From Pseudomonas sp. Au-Pse12 (GTDB taxonomy: Bacteria; Pseudomonadota; Gammaproteobacteria; Pseudomonadales; Pseudomonadaceae): a DNA stretch of 64,000 nt. Position 1 is the first letter of the stretch, and each line of letters starts with the position of its first letter. The stretch lies in NCBI RefSeq assembly GCF_021341665.1, contig NZ_JAJTTH010000001.1, forward strand, positions 744,001 to 808,000, given 5' to 3'. Of this stretch, positions 37,595 to 43,953 are shown piece after piece. The notes beneath the pieces were generated by a model, which saw nothing but the letters and a program-made list of their open reading frames with translations, did not search any database and was not told the origin of the DNA. A program made the translations under genes and the position numbers.

Positions 37595-38182
37595 TCAGGG
37601 AATCGGCAGCCAGCGCCGAAAACCCGAGCCCCCCGTACCGCTCAACGGGCACCAGGCAAAGTCCCAAGGCACCGGCGGGTACTCTTGCGGCTCGCCTTCG
37701 GCCGCCGATACCGGCAGCGCGCGCCGCGTCGGCTTCCAGTCAAACACCCAGTCCGGGGACTCGCGCCAGGCCAGCACCAGGCCCCGTGCCTGACTGTCGT
37801 CGGTGTTGATCCAGCGTGCGGCCGCCGCGGCCATGAACGCCTCGATGTGCTCCTGATGGATCCGCGCCTGGTAGCGCGAAGCCAGGAGCCAGCGGCACAG
37901 GCTCAGGTAGTAGGTCCAGTTCAGCGGCGGATGATTGCGATAAGCCCAAGTCATGAAGCCACGGAAAATGTTCAGGCCATCCGGCGGGTCGAGCTTGAGC
38001 AAGCCCGGACAGACATCGAACAAGGTGTGCCAGTACGGCAGCAGGCGGGCATCCAGGTGCACGAAGCTGCGGGCGTTGCTCGGGTAATCGGGAAACGGCA
38101 GCAGAAAGTCGCCCTGATTGCCTACCCGCGTGCGTTTGCTCACCAGCCGTGTGGCGCCAGAGGGGATCGCTAGTGCGCGCAT
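37595..38182 (-). CDS. Hypothetical protein, tryptophan-rich, 195 residues
   Basis: I do not recognise the family. The protein is soluble, rich in aromatic residues (WTYYLSLCRWLLASRYQ; DWVFDWKPTRR), with no signal peptide or clear membrane helix. ATG at 38182 is preceded by GGAGG six bases upstream; the frame to 38287 lacks a site. A 30-codon ORF with its own good site overlaps its start by 13 bases, suggesting translational coupling. Two DUF2946 genes lie upstream in the same direction, so all may form one small operon. A role in metal handling is possible by association only. Confidence 0.6.
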   Translation of the reverse strand: MRALAIPSGATRLVSKRTRVGNQGDFLLPFPDYPSNARSFVHLDARLLPYWHTLFDVCPGLLKLDPPDGLNIFRGFMTWAYRNHPPLNWTYYLSLCRWLLASRYQARIHQEHIEAFMAAAAARWINTDDSQARGLVLAWRESPDWVFDWKPTRRALPVSAAEGEPQEYPPVPWDFAWCPLSGTGGSGFRRWLPIP

Positions 38183-38262
38183 GTCAGCCTCCGGTGACGC
38201 TTGCTCGTCGTGCTGGCAACGCGCAGCACCTGCTGTCGCCAACCGTGAATGAGTCGAGCCAT
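38170..38262 (-). CDS. Small basic 30-residue peptide ORF, coupled to the next gene
   Basis: Minus-strand ATG at 38262 with AAGGAG at ideal distance opens a 30-codon frame (starts MARLIHGWRQQ, ends RRLTCAH, TAG). The product is strongly basic (Arg, His, Lys). Its end overlaps the start of the 195-residue hypothetical by 13 bases, so it may be a leader that couples translation or a real small protein. The arginine and tryptophan pattern faintly recalls DUF1127 proteins, but it is too short to assign. Confidence 0.5.
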   Translation of the reverse strand: MARLIHGWRQQVLRVASTTSKRHRRLTCAH

Positions 38263-38341
38263 GTGGTGCTCCTTTCCATCTCTGCAATAACCATGGACAC
38301 GTCCTTGGCCCGCTGGCCGTGGGGACGCGCGAAAACAGCGG

Positions 38342-38725
38342 TCATGCGCAAGCATGGGGAGAGGCCCGGGGGTTGAGCGATGGCCAGCGGTCACGGGGCG
38401 CCACCGCGCACAGCCGGCCGGCCGGCAGCGACGGCGCCAGGCCGAGAAAGCCCGGCAGGGTCAGCGCCGCCGCCCCCAGCGGCGCGGCGCCGGTCGATTG
38501 CGAACAGCAGCAGTGCGCTGAATCCCCCTGGACCGCCGCGCTGGATGGCTCCTTGTCCAAGGCAACGGCAATCTGCCGAACCCCGCCGGACGAACAGAAA
38601 CTGCCCGACAGCAGCTGTTCCAGGCTCAGGCCGCCCATCGCGCTGGCCATGGGCAGCAGGCTGATTTTCAGCAGGATCGCCAGGAACGCCGCGACCCAGG
38701 CGTTCTGATGGCTGGCATTGCGCAT
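38342..38725 (-). CDS. DUF2946 family protein (first of two)
   Basis: This protein of about 127 residues starts with a hydrophobic helix (WVAAFLAILLKISLLPMASA). It then has FCSSGG and a CCC(S) cluster (AHCCCSQ), followed by a second hydrophobic stretch and a Pro/Arg tail. This is the DUF2946 pattern: small membrane proteins with FC-S and HC-C motifs. Family members are known near copper and TonB-dependent receptor genes in Pseudomonas, such as oprC, but none is visible here. The start is uncertain: ATG 38725 fits the membrane helix, while 38740 and 38812 are also open and no clear ribosome binding site decides. Confidence 0.65.
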   Translation of the reverse strand: MRNASHQNAWVAAFLAILLKISLLPMASAMGGLSLEQLLSGSFCSSGGVRQIAVALDKEPSSAAVQGDSAHCCCSQSTGAAPLGAAALTLPGFLGLAPSLPAGRLCAVAPRDRWPSLNPRASPHACA

Positions 38726-38922
38726 GCCGCACCAGACCATCAGCGGCGCACGCCCGGGTTCAGGGGCAGGTGTTGAAAACGGTTCATGCCACACACTCGA
38801 AATCATCGGCATCGAAGGGCCTGGATCCAGCCACGCGGCAACTGCCGCAAGCGGCAGCCAGGGGCGTGACGGACACAGGCCGACCTGCGGTCAGCGGCGA
38901 ATGCAGCTGCCCGCTTGTGGGC

Positions 38923-39306
38923 TCAGATCAGCGGAGAGGCACGAGGGTTGGCCGAGGGCCAGGAATAGCGAGGGGGCGCCTTGCTGCGGGGTTCAAGCGC
39001 ACGACGCCGGACCTCGCCGATGCGCAGCAGCCAGCCCAGGCAAAACAGCAGAACCAGGCTCAGCGTAGCGCCCGAGCAGACCGGGCAGGAGAAACTGCCG
39101 GCCCAGGCACTGGCGCTCTGGTCACTGAAGTCGGAAGTCTGCAACGGGGCCTTGCTGCCCAGGGAGGAGCAGAACTGCCCTCCCACACCGTTGAGCGCAA
39201 GGCCCATCATCTGCCCGTGCGCCAAACCGCAGGCGAAGACATTGAACAGGACGCAAAAATACAGGGTCCAGGCAATGAGCGAGCGGTCGGGACGGGACAA
39301 TTTCAT
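38923..39306 (-). CDS. DUF2946 family protein (second of two)
   Basis: This 127-residue protein starts MKLSRPDRSLIAWTLYFCVL, a membrane helix, with FACGLAHGQMMG, FCSS, SFSCPVCSG and a second membrane helix (LSLVLLFCLGWLLRI). It carries the DUF2946 cysteine pattern and ends in the same NPRAS motif as its neighbour (WPSANPRASP / WPSLNPRASP), so the two are likely duplicates that have diverged. ATG 39306 has only a weak ribosome binding site. It is the first gene of the minus-strand group, with a 445-base upstream region shared with the divergent toxin-like gene. Confidence 0.7.
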   Translation of the reverse strand: MKLSRPDRSLIAWTLYFCVLFNVFACGLAHGQMMGLALNGVGGQFCSSLGSKAPLQTSDFSDQSASAWAGSFSCPVCSGATLSLVLLFCLGWLLRIGEVRRRALEPRSKAPPRYSWPSANPRASPLI

Positions 39307-39751
39307 GGCGGCGACTTTAACACCGAACCCCACAGTGGAAGAAGCTTGAGATGGCAAGCCTCAACCGACTGCCCAGTGCACTCCGGGGACGCTGGTCGAA
39401 CAACCGCCATTCCAATTCAGAGGCTAAAAGTTCGCCCCTGGAGCATCGATACAGAACTTTTCACACTAAGTTCTATCGCCATCAGGAGCAACTAACGATA
39501 TCAATCACTTGGCCCCGACAAGTTCATTGACTAGAGGCCATTTGCAACTAGCAAAGTTGTGCCAGAAAGTGCCTTTCTACGGATGTTGACTACAATTCCC
39601 AGCGGCCGTATCAGGCCCGGGAACATCACTGCCCCTCTAGATAGAAGTTGCTCTTCGGCTTTCAGGCTCTCGTGCTGAAAACAGTCGGAGATTGGCGCCG
39701 TGTTCCTGGCAATAAATGAAGCTGCATCCAAAACGTTCATATAAGGAATAT
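39307..39751. other. Divergent intergenic region between DUF2946 and toxin-like genes
   Basis: These 445 bases hold no gene I can support (a 69-codon minus frame at 39531-39740 has no features). The stretch is less GC-rich than the flanking genes. It contains one plausible sigma-70 promoter for the downstream toxin-like gene (39586-39614). Confidence 0.5.
39586..39614 (+). promoter_or_regulatory. Possible sigma-70 promoter of the toxin-like gene
   Basis: TTGACT (39586-39591) matches the -35 consensus at five of six positions. A 17-base spacer leads to TATCAG (39609-39614), four of six for a -10. It is about 140 bases before the start codon. Confidence 0.35.
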
Positions 39752-40972
39752 ATGCACATGGAAATTCTCGAGTTCAAGGATTTACGCATTGGCTTCACCA
39801 CTCAGTTCGCATTGCAATGGAACGATAAAGGCTCGGGTGGCAAGCGTGACGGGGCGTACTGGCGCCCCGTGGCCATTGGCAACCTCAATGGCTACCACCC
39901 TCTGGGCGACTACGGCGTCGGCAACTACAACGACGTCAACGGCCAGGCCGCCGTGGCCGTGGTGAGCGATGTCAATGGCCCTTCCGGAAACGCCCTGCGC
40001 CCGCCGCTGGACTACGAACTGGTGTGGACCGACAAGGGATCAGGTTCCGACCGTGACGGTTCGATGTGGCGTCCCCTGCCCCCTCCCGGTTACGTGGCGC
40101 TGGGGCTGGTGTGCAACAACGGCTATGGCAAGCCCGCGGTCGATATCATCCGCTGCGTAAGGGCGGACCTGGTGATCGCGTCGCTGATTGGCAACCTGGT
40201 GTGGGACGACACCGGCACCGGCGCCGACAGGGACTTCGGCTCCTGGGAAATCTCGCCACCCGGCGCGCCGGCCGGTGAGGTCTACCTGTCTCCCGGCACC
40301 TACGTCGGCGTCGCCAGCCACACCAAGCCCAACATCGATCCCAACGCCTACGGCCTGCGCCTGCAGATTCCGTTGACCCGCTTTGATCCACCACCGACCC
40401 CGGTGCTGCACGGCTACAGCAAGCCAACCGGGTTCGAGCAAAGCACCGTCACCTTCATCAGCAACCTGTCCTGGTTCATGGTCAATGACCCGAACCTGCA
40501 ACCGGCGGCGCAGTTGGTCAAGTCGCCGGTCTACCGCCTGGAGCGCACCGACAAGTACACGCTGATCGGCTTCGGCTACAACGAAACCTCCGCGGACCAG
40601 AGCTTCGTCTGGTCGGTCACCAACGGCGTCAACGGCAACAGTTCCAAATCCTTCACCTCGACCACCGGCATTGAAATCGGCGGTGAATGGACCTTGGGGC
40701 CGATCTTCAAGGCCTCGGCCAAGTTGAACCAGAGCTTTTCCTACACCACCTCCTCGTCGAGTGGCTGGGATCATTCGACCACGCGCACGGTAAACGTGGT
40801 GGTTCCGGTAAAGAAAGCGGTGGCGGCGTTCGCCATTGAAAGCACTTACAAGCTGTTCCGCGCCGATGGCACCCAAGTGTCAACCAACGTCAGCTATTCC
40901 GACGGCGACAACATCTACTGGACGCAATATCCGCCTTCAGAGAAGTTCAACCTGAAAGTCAATATCGAGTAA
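39752..40972 (+). CDS. Vps62-like / aerolysin-like two-domain protein, candidate pore-forming toxin
   Basis: This 406-residue protein has no signal peptide. Residues 1-210 hold three repeats built on W-x-D-x-G-[ST]-G-x(3)-RD-x-x-x-W, at 23-38, 92-107 and 151-166, the pattern of Vps62-related proteins; a three-fold lectin-like fold is plausible. Residues about 220-406 differ: a strand-rich region with NETSADQSFVWSVTNG, a Ser/Thr-rich amphipathic stretch around 294-347 (SSKSFTSTT, SFSYTTSSSSGW), and alternating hydrophobic residues (TVNVVVPVKKAVAAFAIES). This resembles the pore-forming half of aerolysin/ETX-MTX2 toxins. Start ATG 39752 follows AAGGA; 39716 has none. A hairpin follows the stop. 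Insect-active toxin is inference; Vps62-like family membership is surer. Confidence 0.7.
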   Translation: MHMEILEFKDLRIGFTTQFALQWNDKGSGGKRDGAYWRPVAIGNLNGYHPLGDYGVGNYNDVNGQAAVAVVSDVNGPSGNALRPPLDYELVWTDKGSGSDRDGSMWRPLPPPGYVALGLVCNNGYGKPAVDIIRCVRADLVIASLIGNLVWDDTGTGADRDFGSWEISPPGAPAGEVYLSPGTYVGVASHTKPNIDPNAYGLRLQIPLTRFDPPPTPVLHGYSKPTGFEQSTVTFISNLSWFMVNDPNLQPAAQLVKSPVYRLERTDKYTLIGFGYNETSADQSFVWSVTNGVNGNSSKSFTSTTGIEIGGEWTLGPIFKASAKLNQSFSYTTSSSSGWDHSTTRTVNVVVPVKKAVAAFAIESTYKLFRADGTQVSTNVSYSDGDNIYWTQYPPSEKFNLKVNIE

Positions 40973-40988
40973 GCCGGAGCCTGGATAA

Positions 40989-41020
40989 CCCCAAACGCAG
41001 GCACGAGTTTGCGTTTGGGG
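40989..41020 (+). terminator. Hairpin terminator-like element after the toxin-like gene
   Basis: CCCCAAACGCA and TGCGTTTGGGG form a perfect eleven-base stem with a ten-base loop, 17 bases after the stop codon. No T-run follows, so termination would be imperfect or Rho-assisted. Confidence 0.55.
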
Positions 41021-41319
41021 CCGGCCCCTGGCGCGGCACTGCGTAGATGCCGGCAGACGACCGCGCAAGCTTGACTGGCGACCACGCAGCAGCCGATACA
41101 ACGCTATTCCCGCCAGCAGCCCGACAAGCAAAGCCCCCACATCGCCTTCTCCCCCTGTTGCCGACGCCAGTGACGGCCTCCGCCTGGAGCAATTTCAACA
41201 GGACATCGCGCAAATACCTGTACAAAACAAAAATAAATGTACAACTATATGGCCATGAATATTGACTGTTCGAGCAGGAGATCAGGCGAACTGCGACGTC
41301 AATCTGCGGGAGAAACACC
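41021..41319. other. Spacer and control region before the photolyase unit
   Basis: These 299 bases hold no clear gene. The left part is GC-rich; the minus strand there encodes a short hydrophobic stretch (ALLVGLLAGIALY) in a frame without a start site, perhaps a scrap of a lost membrane gene. The right part (about 41205-41270) is strikingly AT-rich and carries the paired TGTACA boxes. Confidence 0.45.
41219..41243. promoter_or_regulatory. Paired TGTACA boxes, candidate LitR/CarH-type light-response operator
   Basis: Two perfect TGTACA palindromes (41219-41224 and 41238-41243) are separated by a 13-base A-rich spacer, about 80 bases before the SDR remnant and photolyase. MerR-family LitR/PplR regulators in Pseudomonas bind paired TGTACA-like boxes with a spacer of about 12 in front of photolyase and related genes, so light induction is likely. 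The regulator is not in this window. Confidence 0.5.
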
Positions 41320-41427
41320 ATGAACCATTCCTCGAACATGCACGCCCGGGGCAACGGCTACCGGGCGCTGGTGATGGGCGCCAGCGGCCAGTTCTTGGCT
41401 TATGACGACGAGCGCCTGCCGTGGTAG
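41320..41427 (+). pseudogene. Internally deleted short-chain dehydrogenase (35 codons left)
   Basis: ATG at 41320 opens 35 codons. The first part, GYRALVMGASG, is the start of an SDR cofactor-binding strand (normally GASGGIG). It runs straight into QFLAYDDERLPW, the type of ending seen in CsgA-like SDRs (FxAYDGxxxPW). About 200 residues between are missing, with the frame kept. A short repeat coding G-A-S-G at both ends could have guided the deletion. The stop overlaps the GTG start of the photolyase gene, so the scrap may still serve to couple translation. Confidence 0.6.
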
Positions 41428-42968
41428 CCGTCCCCCCTGCGCGCCGACTGGGATTGGTGCTCGGCGACCAGTTGTCATTCGACCTGGCGCTGTTCAAGGC
41501 CCTGGACCCTGCCCGCGACGCCTTGCTGATGGCCGAGGTCGACAGCGAAGCGCGTTATGTCCGGCATCACCCGCAGAAAATCGTGCTGATCTTCAGTGCC
41601 ATGCGCCACTTCGCCGAACGCTTGCGCGAGCAAGGCTGGCGGGTGATCTACGTGAAGCTGGACGACCCCGACAACAGCGGCAGCATTCCCACCGAACTCA
41701 GGCGCTGGCAGGCGGCGCTGGCCGCGGATCAGCTGCACGTCAGCGAATGCGGCGAGTGGCGACTCGAACAGGCGCTGCGCGATTGCGGCCTGCCCATGAC
41801 CTGGCATGTTGACTCACGTTTCCTCTGTTCCCGTGAACAGTTCCGCGAGTGGGCCGCCGCTCGCCCATCGCTGCGCATGGAATTCTTCTACCGCGAGATG
41901 CGCAAGCGGAACCGCCTGCTGCTGGAACCCGATGGCCGCCCCTGCGGTGGCACCTGGAACCTTGACGCGGACAACCGCAAGGCCCTGCCCCGCGGCCTGC
42001 GCGGGCCCTTTGCGGCGCGCTTCGGCCACGACGCCATTACCCGCGAAGTACTGCAGCTGGTGGGGCAACGCTTCAGCGATCACTACGGCGGCCTTGCCCG
42101 CTTCGACTATCCGGTGACCCACGAGCAGGCGCAGGAGCTCTGGCAGCACTTCCTCGACTTTTCCCTGGCCGCCTTTGGCGATTACCAGGACGCCATGGCC
42201 GAGGGCGAGCCCTTTCTGTTTCATGCACGGATCAGCGCCGCGCTGAACATCGGCCTGCTGGACGTGCGCCAGCTCTGCGCCGACGTCGAGCGTGCCTACC
42301 GCGAGAAACGGGTTGCGCTGAATGCCGCGGAGGGGTTCATCCGCCAACTGATCGGCTGGCGCGAATATGTACGCGGGGTCTACTGGCTGCGCATGCCCGC
42401 CTACGCCGAACTCAACGGCTTGGGCAATACCCGGGCGCTGCCGGAGTTCTACTGGAATGGCGCCACCGACATGCGCTGCATGTCCCAGGCCATCGGCCAG
42501 ACCCTGGAGCTGGGCTATGCCCACCATATCCAGCGGCTGATGGTCACCGGCAACTTCGCGCTGCTGGCCGGGATTGCGCCCAAAGCCATCTGCGACTGGT
42601 ACCTGGCGGTCTACCTGGATGCCTTCGATTGGGTCGAACTGCCCAATACCCTGGGCATGGTGATGCACGCCGACGGCGGCTACCTGGGCTCCAAGCCCTA
42701 TTGCGCCAGCGGCCGCTATATCCAGCGGATGTCCGACTACTGCGGCGGCTGCCGTTACCGGGTGGACCAGGCCACGGGCAGCGATGCCTGCCCGTTCAAC
42801 GCCTTGTACTGGCATTTCCTGATCCGCCACCAGGAGCAACTGGGCGGCAATCCACGGCTGGCCCTCACCTATCGCAACCTGCAGCGCATGGACGCCCCAC
42901 GCCGGGAAGCCATCTGGCAACGCGGCGAGGAGCTGCTGGCGCGCCTGGACGCGGGAGAGGCACTGTGA
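41421..42968 (+). CDS. Iron-sulfur bacterial cryptochrome/photolyase (FeS-BCP, PhrB-like)
   Basis: This 515-residue protein belongs to the deoxyribodipyrimidine photolyase-related family: LGLVLGDQLSFDLALF starts the amino-terminal antenna domain, and the helical FAD-binding domain follows. Four cysteines at 353, 441, 444 and 457 have exactly the spacing of the 4Fe-4S ligands of Agrobacterium PhrB (350, 438, 441, 454), a (6-4) photolyase, so repair of (6-4) photoproducts is the likely role. The start is GTG at 41421, overlapping the SDR remnant stop. A DUF2256 gene overlaps its end. Control by the upstream TGTACA boxes is likely. Confidence 0.9.
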   Translation: MVAVPPARRLGLVLGDQLSFDLALFKALDPARDALLMAEVDSEARYVRHHPQKIVLIFSAMRHFAERLREQGWRVIYVKLDDPDNSGSIPTELRRWQAALAADQLHVSECGEWRLEQALRDCGLPMTWHVDSRFLCSREQFREWAAARPSLRMEFFYREMRKRNRLLLEPDGRPCGGTWNLDADNRKALPRGLRGPFAARFGHDAITREVLQLVGQRFSDHYGGLARFDYPVTHEQAQELWQHFLDFSLAAFGDYQDAMAEGEPFLFHARISAALNIGLLDVRQLCADVERAYREKRVALNAAEGFIRQLIGWREYVRGVYWLRMPAYAELNGLGNTRALPEFYWNGATDMRCMSQAIGQTLELGYAHHIQRLMVTGNFALLAGIAPKAICDWYLAVYLDAFDWVELPNTLGMVMHADGGYLGSKPYCASGRYIQRMSDYCGGCRYRVDQATGSDACPFNALYWHFLIRHQEQLGGNPRLALTYRNLQRMDAPRREAIWQRGEELLARLDAGEAL

Positions 42969-43108
42969 AGAAATCCGAGCTGCCGCAAAAGGACTGTGCC
43001 GCCTGCGGCCGGCCCTTCACCTGGCGCAAACGCTGGGCCCGCTGCTGGAACGACGTGCGCTGGTGTTCCGAACGCTGTCGGCGCACCGCCCGCGCCAGAG
43101 CGCAATGA
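42965..43108 (+). CDS. DUF2256 zinc-ribbon-like small protein
   Basis: This 47-residue protein starts with GTG at 42965, overlapping the photolyase stop by four bases. Four cysteines in two pairs (CAACGRPFTWRKRW, then WCSERCRR) and many arginine and tryptophan residues match DUF2256, which regularly accompanies FeS-type photolyases. It probably binds zinc; its function is not known. Confidence 0.85.
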   Translation: MKKSELPQKDCAACGRPFTWRKRWARCWNDVRWCSERCRRTARARAQ

Positions 43109-43122
43109 ACCCCGGGCGCGGA

Positions 43123-43464
43123 TTACAGGCAGTCTTGTGCGGTCTTCTCGAAACTTGACGGGGCAAAGCTGGAGGCCAGCAAATGCCGCTCATAGAGGAA
43201 CACCTTGCCGCCGTTGGGCGCCTTGTAGGCTTCCAGCACATTGTCCGCGGCCACCTTGCTGGTGACCACGATCCGGTAGCCACGCTGCGATTGCGACACG
43301 TTAGCCGTCTGGGCATCGCTCTGCAGCTTGGGGATTACGCATTCGGCGTATTCAGCCGGGGTCTTGTGGGTCTGCATGACCAGGGTCGGGTCATTCGGCG
43401 CAGTCGCGCAGCCGGCCAGCAACAGGGCAGCGAACGTCATGGCGGGCACGAGTGAAAGGCGCAT
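43123..43464 (-). CDS. Small lipoprotein of unknown function
   Basis: This 113-residue protein has a lipoprotein signal (MRLSLVPAMTFAALLLAGC, lipobox LAGC). The mature part begins ATAPNDPTLVMQTHKTPAEYAECVIPKLQ and has two further cysteines, perhaps a disulfide. I do not recognise a named family; similar small lipoproteins are common in Pseudomonas. It converges on the DUF2256 gene with 14 bases between. Confidence 0.75.
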   Translation of the reverse strand: MRLSLVPAMTFAALLLAGCATAPNDPTLVMQTHKTPAEYAECVIPKLQSDAQTANVSQSQRGYRIVVTSKVAADNVLEAYKAPNGGKVFLYERHLLASSFAPSSFEKTAQDCL

Positions 43465-43662
43465 TGGGGCAATCCTGAAGTAAAAAAAGCGGGTTCATGC
43501 ATCACGGCCGAGCGTGGGCCGTGCTATCGATGGCGGCGATTTTCCACGGTTAGGGCCGCCAGAAAAATAGCTGTTTCTTGATTGTCACTATTACTTGAAG
43601 CAATAGTTGCCCCCCGTGCAGACTGCCCGACCGTCCAACTACAACTAATAAAGGAATCTTCC

Positions 43663-43926
43663 GTGCGAACTTTTGACCTTATCCGCGACGCCGTCCTGCC
43701 CGAGTTCCGGGATCGGGTCGCCGACTACCTGATCGAGTACGAAAGCGTGCTGCGTGACGCCAGCGGCGACCCGCACGTTCAGCAGGCAGTGGCTTACCAG
43801 TTGCGCGGCTACCTGCGCGGCCTGAACACCACCCGCGTGCTGGGCATGGCCGACTGGGAAGAGCTGGACCGGCGGGTGGTGGCGACCTGGTTGAGCCCTG
43901 TTCAGGACGCTGCCGACGCCGATTGA
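43663..43926 (+). CDS. Small hypothetical protein (87 residues)
   Basis: This is a helical, acidic cytosolic protein starting with GTG at 43663, which has AAGGA upstream; a longer frame to 43582 lacks a site. No motif is recognised. It contains SGDPHVQQAVAYQLRGYLRGL and ends in an acidic tail (DAADAD). It ends 28 bases before the end of the convergent NACHT-nuclease gene. Confidence 0.6.
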   Translation: MRTFDLIRDAVLPEFRDRVADYLIEYESVLRDASGDPHVQQAVAYQLRGYLRGLNTTRVLGMADWEELDRRVVATWLSPVQDAADAD

Positions 43927-43953
43927 GAGTCGCTACGCCGCCTGGTCCAGTCC

